Below, piece after piece: positions 31,909 through 43,107 of a DNA stretch of 64,000 bases. Numbering within the stretch: the first letter of the stretch is position 1; every line of letters starts with the position of its first letter. The DNA lies in the NCBI GenBank assembly GCA_963930775.1, contig OZ005689.1, positions 7,913,569 through 7,977,568 of the forward strand, in the 5' to 3' direction. The DNA comes from Cliona cf. orientalis. Lineage: Eukaryota > Porifera > Demospongiae > Clionaida > Clionaidae. Made by a program: the position numbers and the translations under genes. The notes beneath the pieces were generated by a model. It did no database searches, was not told the origin of the DNA, and saw nothing but the letters and a program-made list of their open reading frames with translations.

Positions 31909-32439
31909 CTTGCTGCTTGATCTGACACAATTTGATAGCGGTAGATATCCCCACAGTACGTAGAAAGTGACTGAGTTAGTGTGATAGCTGTTCTGATGAA
32001 GTAGCCAGTACTCTAATACACTCGCACTAGCTAGCTAGCTAGCTACATACAGCTCCTCAGCTCAGCACAATTAGCGGAAAGCGCGCCAAATTGCACATAG
32101 TGCACGTGGCAGTCACATATGCCTTGTACTTTGCACCACATATACATACATGCTATAATATCTAGACAGCTAAGTAAACTGTGGTCAGTATCACCCCATG
32201 CAGCTGTGACTACCATATTTGGAAGTTAGAGTGTAGGCTTGTTGCAAGGATTCTGCAAAACCCTGTATAATATACCGGAGCATACGTACGTACTCGCAAA
32301 TATAATAATAATGGAGACGCGACAGTAATTGCATACCAAGGTCATGTGACTATAGCGTAAATGTGCGTCATGTCCAGCGTAGATTCTATTCGAGAAAGAG
32401 GACAGTCACAGCTTTTGCGCTACAGCTACAGCCCAGGAG

Positions 32440-33099
32440 ATGGGAAATAAAGAATCTAATCCGGTTCAGACTTCGCAGCGCGGAGATCAAACCACGTCTT
32501 CCCCCTCGGAAGAGCATGCACACCATCCTGCGTGGCAACGCCGTATGGAGGAGCTGTTTATCAGGCTGGACCGCGATAAGGATGGATTTGTGTCGATGAA
32601 CGATTTCATGACACAGATTGACAAATTTGAGAACGACCACGCGCCTACGTCGAGCGATGGCGACGTGTCCCCAGAGACAGTGATCCAGAACCTTCGTTCT
32701 TGCATGCAGGAGATTTGCATCGCTATGGGGCTCACTCCCGGGAAGAAAGTCACCAAATACGAGTTTATTCGAGATATCCTTGTTTATGCCCCTCGTGAAA
32801 TAGAGAAGAAGGAAAAGGGAGAGGACGCATTGATCGATAAGTTGAATAATGCCTGGTATGACGCCGTGGACACCACCCATGACGGGCACGTAACACTGGA
32901 AGAGTGGAGGATAGTCACGAACGCTTGGCAACTTGACCGTAGTGTTGCCGACAAAACATTCAGTACAATTGACCATGAAAACAAGGGGAAGATCTCAAGG
33001 AAGGAGCTCAACGAAAAGCTCTTTATGTTCTGGTTTGCTCGTGAGGATGAACACAGCAAACAACACTTTGGAGAGAAGGGGATGTTTGGAGAGAATTGA
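32440..33099 (+). CDS. calexcitin/SCP-like EF-hand protein, copy 1
   Basis: A 219-aa single-exon frame. EF-hand 1 is DRDKDGFVSMND, a middle pair is degenerate, EF-hand 3 is DTTHDGHVTLEE, and EF-hand 4 (DHENKGKISRKE) lacks the acidic residue at position 5. The C-terminus FWFAREDEHSKQHFGEKGMF fits the calexcitin / sarcoplasmic Ca-binding family. The start MGNKES is a good N-myristoylation signal, so membrane targeting is likely for this copy only. It is probably a cytosolic Ca2+ buffer or sensor. It lies just right of the Tc1-like element and is the first of three near-identical copies. Confidence 0.8.
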   Translation: MGNKESNPVQTSQRGDQTTSSPSEEHAHHPAWQRRMEELFIRLDRDKDGFVSMNDFMTQIDKFENDHAPTSSDGDVSPETVIQNLRSCMQEICIAMGLTPGKKVTKYEFIRDILVYAPREIEKKEKGEDALIDKLNNAWYDAVDTTHDGHVTLEEWRIVTNAWQLDRSVADKTFSTIDHENKGKISRKELNEKLFMFWFAREDEHSKQHFGEKGMFGEN

Positions 33100-33236
33100 A
33101 CAATGAAAGCTTGATCTGTTATACTATATCGTTACTTTTGTTGAACTAGCTATAGCTACAAAAAAATTGCAATGTATGTTGGAATTGGACAGATTAAACT
33201 CACCCCCTTTTTATTCTTTTTTTGTTTGTTTTAGTT

Positions 33237-33806
33237 AAGGTAGATGTTCCTATTATGAGTCAGCCTGTATTATGGGTCATCAAGACTAATTAATTTGCAA
33301 GTATCCAACTATTGGGCCAGCGTATTGTACCTTATGAGATATTATTATCTGATAAATTGTTTCCATTCCCAATTGAATTTTCATGTAGCTAAGTTTCTGC
33401 TTATTTTATATTTAGAGAAGGGTTTTCAAACTTCGATGAATCATTTTAATAAAATAATTTCTTTTGGCATATTTAGCCACTCCTATCTAGTATTCACAAC
33501 TACGCCTCGCTTCTGGATGGCTGCTAAGTACATCCCATCTGTTAAAGAAGCTTTATCATGGTTGAGTTCATGGCACTGAAAGTAGTGACTCATAATACCA
33601 GCAGGCGGTCCATAATATCTCCAGTAATAGTGCTGACAAGATAATTTTTTAAAAATCACACCTTTTAATAGGGGAGATCTCATTCGTACCCGATGTAATA
33701 GACACATTGGGAAGTCCATAAAAAATTTAACCACAAAAAATAACTCCCCAATTACATATATGGCATATCACTTGCTTAAGTGACTCATAATAGGGACATT
33801 TACCTT
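33237..33806. mobile_element. MITE, AAGGTAxATGTxCCTATTATG ends
   Basis: TIRs of about 26 bp: AAGGTAGATGTTCCTATTAT on the left and the complement of CCTATTATGAGTCA with one or two mismatches on the right. About 570 bp in the 3' flank of EF-hand copy 1, no gene. Confidence 0.65.
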
Positions 33807-33870
33807 ATGCCCTAAAATTAAATTTACATTATGCTCCAAATTTGCCTATTTTGCTAAAACTATGCCCTGA

Positions 33871-34214
33871 CAGTTGTGGATCCAGGATTTATCCGAGGGG
33901 GGCTCTTAGTTTAACAGTATGAGCGCGAAATTTTAAGCCACGCCCATTTCTCGCTAGATATACCGTGTTCGAGGTCTTGTGATGCGCTCCAAAACTTCAA
34001 ATCGACCAAATAATATTCACTAAGAAACGTCCAAGTAAGTGAGCTAAAGACAGAGGCTTTAGTACTGTAGCTAGCTAAAGGCATGGGGGGGGGGGGGGGG
34101 GGGTTCTATGAAGCCTAGATTTTACACTACTATACAGGCTAAGTACTAGACAGCTAGTCACTGAAAGGGGGGCTCGTTCGAGCCCCCCCCTCCCCCCCCC
34201 CCGTATCCGCCCTG
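33871..34214. mobile_element. MITE with poly-G/C termini
   Basis: Left end CAGTTGTGGATCCAGGATTT then a G run; right end has a C run then CGTATCCGCCCTG. This resembles the CAGGGCGGATCC-type ends seen in many invertebrate repeats. A second G run lies at 34085-34103. Confidence 0.6.
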
Positions 34215-36120
34215 CATACAAAGAGCACACGTGACACTCCCTGCAGCATTGGTAACACTGTCAGGATCTACCATCACCAGGTCTCAGACTCTGGTTTAAA
34301 TCTATTATTATTTGCCAGCATATCCACCCAACCCTAGTGTATGTGCAGGAAAAATCACGTATAGCCATGGAGTTAATATCTGTACTCATGCAGCTATATA
34401 TATATACCTTGGGAATGGTGTAGCTAACTTACTCAGTGCAGTTATCTTGTAGCTACACCATTAGGGTAGATATTTTTTTTTCTTATTTGCTCTTCTCGAA
34501 TTCTCAAAAAATTACCTATAGCTACATGTAGCTAGCTAATTCCCAAGAAATGTTCCTATTATTTCATGGGTGGCAGAAGTGGTGTGGCATTTGCCACCCC
34601 ATGGCAGTATTCTTAATGCATAGCCTATAGCTACTCTTCTTATAAATTAAGCTAATGGAGTCAAAGGTGAGTACAAATCCATACGCAGTATTTACTATAA
34701 TACATAAGTACAATGTCATTTAAGTGCACACATTAAAATTTCCAACAATGATGTTGAGGACTAACTCCTGTTTTTTTTTTGTTTTTTTTTTTTTTTAGCT
34801 ATAACTGCTAATTTAGGTACTGGGCAACCATAGCTATCATGCAGTGCTGTGCCCGTAATTCCCGAGTGCACGCATGTGCAATTCATAGCTAACCACGGTC
34901 TTCAGTCACAAGAGAAATTGGGTCTGGTGACCTTATATTATGCTAATATTATTGTAAAGGGTTCCGTTATTATACTAAATAAATGTCATGTATGCTCATT
35001 GTTCTGAACAATATATGCCAATTAACTACACCCTATTATGCATGTCCACACATGAAAGGTGGCCATGGTATCACAAAGACTGTTAGCATAAATTTATAGT
35101 GATATATTATTAGCTATTTTGCATTGACCTCTGCACAACAAACCACAAATATATTCCTGGCATGCAGGGATGGATGCTTAGTAAAAGTAAGGGGCTCAGG
35201 CTTCAGAAGTAAATTCCAATGGTAAATCATTCAGGGCTGAATCCAATGTGGGTGTCTGATGTGGTCATATACTACCTTAAGGACATTTTTGTTTGCGGGT
35301 ACTAAAGTTAGTGAAATTTAGCTAGTGATTTACCCAATTTTCGCTAAAATTGTACCCGCAAATAGCTTTTATTTTAATATTTTCGAATAAATAGAATGCG
35401 GCTAATTTTGAAAAATCGCTAAAATGAGTACCCGCTAAACACACTATTTCCGAAATCCGCTAAAATTTGTACCCACAAATAATCGTAGCCCTAAGGTAGG
35501 ATAAGAGCCAGATTCACGACAGTAATTTCAGGCCTGGACTACCACCATGATCTTCATATGAGTACCTAGCTAGCCACGTCCACTAACCACCCAGGGTGAT
35601 AGAAAAGGTGTATATGGGCACAACCCTTGGGCCAGGGCCTGGTGAGCAGATCACAGCCTGATCAGTAGTGAGCCCGGCGAAGCGGCTGGCAAGTTGAAGT
35701 CACTGATGTGAAATTACCAGCAACTTGGAAGGATCACATATTAAAATTATCCACTAGCATTTTGACAATAACCAGAATACAGGTTTGTTCCACTACCGAC
35801 GACCCTGACGACCCGTACTACATAATTCCACATATAATACCTGAAGCAAAAGAAAGTCTAGTCATGCATTCTAATTAGAGCGCGTTCATATACGTCAATA
35901 CGCTGAGTCGGCAACTATTATGACGCGCAATGATTAAATGCGCATTCCACAAAAATAATAAAATTAATTATTCATTATTATAGTATAAGTTTGATTAGTC
36001 TCGTTCCCAGTCCCCAATCTGCAAGCGATCTGGGGACGAGACTTTTCCCTCCTCGAGGGACTTCTAGTGCCATATCGTGCACGTGAAAGAAGCGCTACAG
36101 GCGGCCAGGAGCTCAAGGAG

Positions 36121-36765
36121 ATGGACCCACTTCAGACTTCACAGCGCGGAGATCAAACCACGTCTTCCCCCTCGGAAGAGCATGCACACCATCCTGCGTG
36201 GCAACGCCGTATGGAGGAGCTGTTTATCAGGCTGGACCGCGATAAGGATGGATTTGTGTCGATGAACGATTTCATGGCACAGATTGACAAATTTGAGAAC
36301 GACCACGCGCCTACGTCGAGCGATGGCGACATGTCCCCAGAGACAGTGATCCAGAACCTTCGTTCTTGCATGCAGGAGATTTGCATCGCTATGGGGCTCA
36401 CTCCCGGGAAGAAAGTCACCAAATACGAGTTTATTCGAGATATTCTTGTTTATGCCCCTCGTGAAATAGAGAAGAAGGAAAAGGGAGAGGACGCATTGAT
36501 CGATAAGTTGAATAATGCCTGGTATGACGCCGTGGACACCACCCATGACGGGCACGTAACACTGGAAGAGTGGAGGATAGTCACGAATGCTTGGCAACTT
36601 GACCGCAGTGTTGCCGATAGTACCTTCAGTACAATTGACCATGAAAACAAGGGGAAGATCTCAAGGAAGGAGCTCAACGAAAAGCTCTTTATGTTCTGGT
36701 TTGCTCGTGAGGATGAACACAGCAAACAACACTTTGGAGAGAAGGGGATGTTTGGAGAGAATTGA
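36121..36765 (+). CDS. calexcitin/SCP-like EF-hand protein, copy 2
   Basis: A 214-aa frame from ATG at 36121. The body is nearly identical to copy 1, but the N-terminus is MDPLQTS, so the myristoylation signal is missing. An upstream in-frame ATG at 36067 would add 18 residues. Private changes against both other copies include V to M in the DGDMSPE segment and K to S in VADSTFS. Same EF-hands as copy 1. Confidence 0.78.
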   Translation: MDPLQTSQRGDQTTSSPSEEHAHHPAWQRRMEELFIRLDRDKDGFVSMNDFMAQIDKFENDHAPTSSDGDMSPETVIQNLRSCMQEICIAMGLTPGKKVTKYEFIRDILVYAPREIEKKEKGEDALIDKLNNAWYDAVDTTHDGHVTLEEWRIVTNAWQLDRSVADSTFSTIDHENKGKISRKELNEKLFMFWFAREDEHSKQHFGEKGMFGEN

Positions 36766-36807
36766 ACGATGAAAGCTTGATCTGTTACTCTATAGCTATA
36801 GCTATAA

Positions 36808-37374
36808 GGCCAAACAAACTTAATTACTAGTTTCTCAGGCTTTCAAATTTCAAAACCCATGCGGGAGGCGGCTTTTTATTTTATTTTTTAATGAAAAATG
36901 GGCGTGGCGATAGCGACCACGCCCATTTTCGCTAGTGCTGCACGTGGTTGATACACAAGCTAGTGCTGAAATACAAGTATTCAAGTCCAACCAGAGAGAA
37001 TATCTAGCCTAACAATCAAGTTTAGCTTTCTATTTAGTAGAGAAAAGTTTTATCAGTCATACTAACCTTGTAAGATGACAAAATTTAGTCTGCACCAGAT
37101 GACGTCATCATCTTTGAAGAAAATAGCTAGCTAGCTAGCTGCTGGCTAAATACAAAGTTTCACGGAGGCTTCAGTGTGAGATGTCAACCAAACTGTCTCG
37201 AGATGCCAGAAAACAGTTAGTTTCATGAACTCTTTACTGTATGTTCCAATTTTTGTCTGTTAATTAAATTAATTAGCACGTGACTGCTCACGTGAAAAAT
37301 AAATAAAAAAGTCTTGCTTTCTCAAAATTTGATGCGGGCGGGCCTGAGAAACTATTAATTAACTTTGCTTGGCC
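36808..37374. mobile_element. PIF/Harbinger-like MITE, TAA duplication
   Basis: 567 bp with inverted ends GGCCAAxCAAAxTTAATTA and TAGTTTCTCAGG. TAA lies on both sides (36805-36807, 37375-37377). The matching place behind copy 3 (about 40080) shows the empty site with one TAA. The small hairpin around 36895-36930 (AATGGGCGTGG) is internal. Confidence 0.9.
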
Positions 37375-37712
37375 TAATATACTTTTATTGAACTATCTAT
37401 ACAAAAATGTACATGTAAGAATTGGGCAGTTTATGCTCACCCCTTATGCTATATGCGTTATTAAATTTTCCAAATTTGCCAATTATATTATAATGATTAT
37501 TATGCTGAAACTATTATAATTATGAATAATATAAGTAATATACTACTTAGTACAGTACTACGGCTAGGGAATAATGTCTTAGACTAGGAAAACCTGTCTG
37601 ACATAGACCACAAAATATGACATCATCTGTATCTATGGGAAAATCTCCAGGGAGTCACCTATAGTATCTATACGCATGACATCAAACTTTAGCTATAACC
37701 ATTATCTATAAT

Positions 37713-38120
37713 GGGCTATTCCATTTAATATCCATACACCCCCTATGGATGACTAGTGAGGAAAATTTAACCCCTGGACATAATTAACTAGCAACCATCC
37801 CCCCTAGACAGTCGTTAATTAGGTCACTTTTCCCCCAAGACATAATTAAGAACATTACTACTCCCCCTGGATTATTAATCAAATCAAATTTTGTTCCCCC
37901 TGGACACAAATTAATGCGTTAATTTATGGAAGGGAAATCACCTAAAGGAGCAAAGTGCCCCCCTGGACACCACAATTAGTGATGGTTTCACCCCTAGACA
38001 TAATTAAATTTGACCAAAATACCCCCCTTCCCTTCATTAAAATCAGTGTTTTATCCCCCTGGACATTCGTTAGCAGTCATCCATGCATAGGGGGTGTATG
38101 CTCATTAAATGGAAGAGCCC
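37713..38120. mobile_element. GGGCTATTCC MITE with internal degenerate repeats
   Basis: Ends GGGCTATTCCATTTAATATC and the complement of CATTAAATGGAAGAGCCC, AAT on both sides. The interior is a degenerate array of about 30-38 bp units containing CCCCCTGGACAxAATTA. A relative with the same ends lies at 45.56-45.95 kb. The locus behind copy 3 lacks it. Confidence 0.75.
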
Positions 38121-39397
38121 AATATTATATCAGCACTTATCACTCAGTGTGTTATTATAGAGGCAACCTGATTAGCATCTGGTATACATTATTGGGTAGG
38201 ACCTTGAACCACTGTCTAAACTATTAGCTATACTAGCTACATAAGTAATAGTAGGTAGGCTGGTCCCATTTATGGTAGCATAGTCTTAGAATAATAGGTA
38301 CTATTTTTGAATGATTACCACAATAGAATAGCTAATAGGCAAAAATATCTTTAAGTTAGTGGGTTTTAAGTAAGATCACATTAGGTATCATTATTTGCAT
38401 TGACCTCTGCACAACAAACCACAAATATATTCCTGCATGGCATGCAGGGATGGATGCTTAGTAAAAGTAGCTAAGGGGCTCAGGCTTCAGAAGTAAATTC
38501 CAATGGTATAGCTAAATCATTCAGGGCTGAATCCAATGTGGGTGTCTGATGTGGTCATATGCTACCTTAAGGACATTTTTGTTTGCGGGTACTAAAGTTA
38601 GTGAAATTTAGCTAGTGATTTACCCAATTTTCGCTAAAATTGTACCCGCAAATATCATTTTAATATTTTCGAATAAATAGAATGCTAATTTTGAAAAATC
38701 GCTAAAATGAGTACCCGCTAAACACACTATTTCCGAAATCCGCTAAAATTTGTACCCACAAATAATCGTAGCCCTAAGGTAGGATAAGAGCCAGATTCAC
38801 GACAGTAATTTCAGGCCTGGACTACCACCATGATCTTCATATGAGTACCTAGCTAGCCACGTCCACTAACCACCCAGGGTGATAGAAAAGGTGTATATGG
38901 GCACAACCTTTGGGCCAGGGCCTGGTGAGCAGATCACAGCCTGATAGTGAGCCCGGCGAAGCGGCTGGCAAGTTGAAGTCACTGATGTGAAATTACCAGC
39001 AACTTGGAAGGATCACATATTAAAATTATCCACTAGCATTTTGACAATAACCAGAATACAGGTTTGTTCCACTACCGACGACCCTGACGACCCGTACTAC
39101 ATAATTCCACATACAAGCAAAAGAAAGTCTAGTCATGCATTCTAAATAGAGCGCGTTCATATACGTCAATACGCTGAGTCAGCAAAATACTATTATGATG
39201 CGCAATGATTAAATGCGCATTCCACAAAAATAATAAAATTAATTATTCATTATTATAGTAGATAAGTTTGATTAGTCTCGTTCCCAGTCCCCAATCTGCA
39301 AGCGATCTGGGGACGAGACTTCTCCCTCCTCGAGGGACTTCTAGTGCCATAATATCGTGCACGTGAAAGAAGCGCTACAGGCCAGGAGCTCGAGGAG
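38121..39397. other. duplicated flank between EF-hand copies 2 and 3
   Basis: 38.40-39.39 kb repeats 35.13-36.12 kb almost base for base with small indels (for example 4-bp TAGC insertions). It includes the same small MITE and the TCTCGTTCCCAG hairpin (39275-39321, as at 35997-36043). No separate gene. Confidence 0.6.
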
Positions 39398-40042
39398 ATG
39401 GACCCACTTCAGACTTCACAGCGCGGAGATCAAACCACGTCTTCCCCCTCGGAAGAGCATGCACACCATCCTGCGTGGCAACGCCGTATGGAGGAGCTGT
39501 TTATCAGGCTGGACCGCGATAAGGATGGATTTGTGTCGATGAACGATTTCATGGCACAGATTGACAAATTTGAGAACGACCACGCGCCTACGTCGAGCGA
39601 TGGCGACGTGTCCCCAGAGACAGTGATCCAGAACCTTCGTTCTTGCATGCAGGAGATTTGCATCGCTATGGGGCTCACTCCCGGGAAGAAAGTCACCAAA
39701 TACGAGTTTATTCGAGATATCCTTGTTTATGCCCCTCGTGAAATAGAGAAGAAGGAAAAGGGAGAGGACGCATTGATCGATAAGTTGAATAATGCCTGGT
39801 ATGACGCCGTGGACACCACCCATGACGGGCACGTAACACTGGAAGAGTGGAGGATAGTCACGAACGCTTGGCAACTTGACCGTAGTGTTGCCGACAAAAC
39901 ATTCAGTACAATTGACCATGAAAACAAGGGGAAGATCTCAAGGAAGGAGCTCAACGAAAAGCTCTTTATGTTCTGGTTTGCTCGTGAGGATGAACACAGC
40001 AAACAACACTTTGGAGAGAAGGGGATGTTTGGAGAGAATTGA
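39398..40042 (+). CDS. calexcitin/SCP-like EF-hand protein, copy 3
   Basis: A 214-aa frame, start MDPLQTS as in copy 2. From about 39606 onward its coding bases match copy 1 at the sites that distinguish copies 1 and 2 (GACGTG, GATATCC, GACAAAACA). The first part and both flanks match copy 2. Same EF-hands, no myristoylation signal. Confidence 0.8.
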   Translation: MDPLQTSQRGDQTTSSPSEEHAHHPAWQRRMEELFIRLDRDKDGFVSMNDFMAQIDKFENDHAPTSSDGDVSPETVIQNLRSCMQEICIAMGLTPGKKVTKYEFIRDILVYAPREIEKKEKGEDALIDKLNNAWYDAVDTTHDGHVTLEEWRIVTNAWQLDRSVADKTFSTIDHENKGKISRKELNEKLFMFWFAREDEHSKQHFGEKGMFGEN

Positions 40043-40399
40043 ACGATGAAAACTTGATCTGTTACTCTATAGCTATAGCTATAATATACTTTTATTGAAC
40101 TATCTATACAAAAATGTACATGTAAGAATTGGGCAGTTTATGCTCACTCCCTTATGCTATATGCGTTATTAATTTTTCCAAATTTGCCAATTATATTATA
40201 ATGATTATTATGCTGAAACTATTATAATTATGAATAATAATATTATAAGTAATATACTACTTAGTACAGTACTAAAGCTAGGGAATAATGTCTTAGACTA
40301 GGAAAACCTGTCTGACATAGACCACAAAATATGACATCATCTGTATCTATGGGAAAATCTCCAGGGAGTCACCTATAGTATCTATACCATGACATCAAA

Positions 40400-40562
40400 C
40401 TTTAGGAACTTTAGCTATAACCATTATCTATAATTAGCTATAACCATTATCTATAATTATAGATAATGGTTATAGCTAAAGTTCCTAACACACTGAGTGA
40501 TAAGTGCTGATATAATATTATTATATTATATCAGCACTTATCACTCAGTGTGTTATTATAGA
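40400..40562. repeat. composite palindrome behind EF-hand copy 3
   Basis: Two inverted pairs lie back to back: AGCTATAACCATTATCTATA with its complement, and GATATAAT...CACACTGAGTGATAAGTGC with its complement. The segments equal the two flanks of the MITE at 37.71 kb behind copy 2, but rearranged. Confidence 0.75.
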
Positions 40563-41682
40563 GGCAACCTGATTAGCATCTGGTATACATTATTGGGTAG
40601 GACCTTGAACCACTGTCTAAACTATTATACTAGCTACATAAGTAATAGCAAGGGCTTATAGACCCTTGGTAATATGGTCCCGTTTATGGTAGCATAGTCT
40701 TAGAATAATAGGTACTATTTTTGAATGATTACCACAATAGAATAGCTAATAGGCAAAAATATCTTTAAGTTAGTGGGTTTTAAGTAAGATCACATTAGGT
40801 ATCATTATTTTGACACAAAATAAGATTCATAAGCTGCTGCTGAAAGAGTCTGCTCAAATTCTAATTCATTCACAATTTAAACAGACTCAGTCCTACAAGA
40901 CTATTATAATAATAATATTGAAGCCTGTTGGAAACAATCATGTATGTGTGTGTGTGCACTTGTTATGTAATGTTTACCCTTGAGTTTTGATTGTTTTGAT
41001 TGTAAAGTTTAATTAATATACTTTGTGTGTAATTATACTTCTTCAGTTCTGTACCTTCTCATCCCTACCTTTTCACCCCTTTTCTTATCAGGACTAAGCC
41101 AGTCATGTGAGCCTTTCAAACCAGTAGAACCAGTCCTGTTTATATTGATTTATACTGGTCTTATGTGTACTTAAACTTGAGTTTTGTCAGAATCAGTCCA
41201 GTGTTGTCAGTTTATTAGTTGTGCTATATTATTCTATGTATGCATGATTGCTAACAATAAGAAGTGTTTCGCAACAAAACGTTAGTCAAAACTACTCAAT
41301 AGCTAGTTATATTATATTCCCTCACTGCACCAACAAAGCCTCCATAATGTTATAGTACAATATCAAGTCTTCAGGACCCCTGTATTAAGCCCTGTTTACA
41401 CTAGCTATAGGCCTTTAAACTGCTTTAGAAGCCATCTTAGTTAAGTATGACAGGTTAAACTGCTTGCAAGTCACCTTCTAAACCGGTTTGTAAACCACAT
41501 CTAGGGAGGTGGTTTGAAACTGGTTTAGGGTGTTTCTATACAAACTATCCGTGTGTAAAATTGCTCTAAGCTGGCTTGTAATACTGAAGCCATAGAGATC
41601 AAAGGCACTGCCAGTGCAATAAATCGCTTATAGTGCTGGTAGGCTGTGGGTAGCTCTAGGATCAGGTGAGAATAAGTATAAT
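40563..41682. other. AT-rich non-coding stretch
   Basis: No supported gene. The first 230 bp are the end of the EF-hand duplication unit; the rest shows only short repeats. Confidence 0.4.
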
Positions 41683-42920
41683 GGCAGTCTCTATTCAATG
41701 GACTGCACTGGACCATTGGACTGGACTATTGGACTGGAATACTGGACTTACCTTTGACCCCAAAATGCCAACTTAAATGGTCATTTTTCAGATTTTGATT
41801 GCCCTAAAATGCAGTTATGACCCTATAATTACGTCTGACTCAATGCATACATGTACCTGTACATGCAATGGGCTTCCTAATTATATTATTGGATCATCAA
41901 TTTCAGTCAGCTTAGCCTAGCATAGTCTATCTAATTCAAACAAGTGAATTCTTCATGGCTCTCCCTGGGCCGGCCACACCTGCCCTCTTCAATATCTAAA
42001 GACTAATACTGCTTACTTTAGGGGTCGACACTTAATCTAGCATTTCATTGAATTGCTCCTGCAGTTTTGTCACTTCACTTTTTATAGCTAGCTACCTCAC
42101 ACTAGCTATACAACTATTGTCCACATCTGAGTATCTAGATTAGACGTAATAGAGTGATTGTGTCTTATTCAACATGTTACTAAAGGCATAATATTATGCT
42201 AGTATTCTTCAATGGCCTTTGGGAAAAACGTAACATGGGGGAGGGGGGCATTGTGACTTAATCTGTGGCTGCAATCTTATGTAGCTAGCACTAGATGATA
42301 ATAATGAATTTCATGCATATAGGAAATGTGTAGGATAGGGCAAAGTTTTCTACACATTTCATTTATTTTACAAAAATTCTGTCCTATCCTGTGACAAACA
42401 GGTACAGATAAGCTCATGTTTTGGTAAGAGGAAATCTTAGTTTTTTGGTCCGGTGCTATTGGCACTCCAGTAGAGCTAACTAGCGTGAATTCTCTGTGTG
42501 AAACCTGTCTTTGCTGAGAGGATTACGAATTATTCGCGGAATACTATCCTGTAACGTTAAGACAGTTTTAATAGCAGGCTGGATTTATCACAACTAATGG
42601 CAAATATCCACAGCATAGTGGCTGAAGTTTGGCATTTAATCTCATGCAGACCATTACACCAAACAGTGGAGTAGGAAGAAATCACGTGTTGCAGGGGCCA
42701 CCGATACAAGTTGTGGGGGCGGCTTTGATTACTGAATTTTGTGACCACAATTATTCTTTTGTAGAGGTCGTATTTCAGTAATTTAAATCAGATTTTTATG
42801 AAGAAAGTCTGATATATGATAAAAAGAATATATACATACATACACAAGGGTTATGTATCAAGCCTGATTATTAGGGGGGCCAGGCCCCCCCTTCTGAAAT
42901 ATTGGGGGGGGGGAGCCAGT

Positions 42921-42970
<50 letters not shown>

Positions 42971-43107
42971 TTTCCTACTTCACTTCCAAACCCTTCTACT
43001 ATATACATTCATTCAGGCATACATGGAGGATAAATGCCTATTTTTGGGGGTCAAAGGCTAGTCCAGTATTCCAGTCCAGTAGTCCAATCCAGTGAATAGA
43101 GACAACC
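41683..43107. mobile_element. Mutator-like fold-back element, GGCAGTCTC ends
   Basis: The left end GGCAGTCTCTATTCAATGG is followed by GGACTGGACTATTGG-type repeats. The right end is the complement (GGACTGGAATACTGG block near 43050-43100). A roughly 9-bp duplication ATAAGTAxT lies on both sides. A nested poly-C element lies near 42.87-42.97 kb. Confidence 0.6.
42866..42985. repeat. poly-C tract (about 45 C)
   Basis: An unbroken C run at about 42925-42969, preceded by GGGGGGCCAGGCCCCCC and a G run. Likely the terminus of a small MITE with G/C-run ends, as at 34.1, 48.0, 51.25, 55.55 and 59.05 kb. Confidence 0.7.

Larger units (their letters stand above)
25253..32265. mobile_element. two-gene Tc1/mariner element with nested insertions
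   Basis: A 7013-bp unit between TA dinucleotides. Its terminal inverted repeats of about 58 bp start CAGGGTTTTGCAxAATxCTT on both sides and extend to a CTTCCAAATATGG block (25253-25310 and 32212-32265). It contains a DD34E transposase (plus) and a convergent accessory gene (minus). Subtracting the MITE at 25.85 kb (209 bp with TSD) and the TTAA element at 27.26 kb (3889 bp with TSD) leaves about 2.9 kb, a normal size for a two-gene Tc1-like element. Confidence 0.82.
33100..36120. other. spacer between EF-hand copies 1 and 2
   Basis: No gene is supported. It contains MITEs at 33.24-33.81 and 33.87-34.21 kb, a poly-T run near 34.77 kb, and from about 35.13 kb a block duplicated upstream of copy 3 (38.40-39.39 kb) that includes a small MITE with ACCTTAAGGACATTTTTG and CCCTAAGGT ends. 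Confidence 0.5.

Noticed and set aside
32386..32976. Long antisense open frames opposite the EF-hand copies (also at 36139-36642 and 39416-39919)
   Set aside because: They are shadows of the EF-hand coding strand; the sense frames have EF-hand motifs and a family-like C-terminus.
37740..38080. A CRISPR-like array of CCCCCTGGACA repeats
   Set aside because: Spacing and unit sequence are irregular, the array lies between MITE inverted ends, and the genome is eukaryotic.
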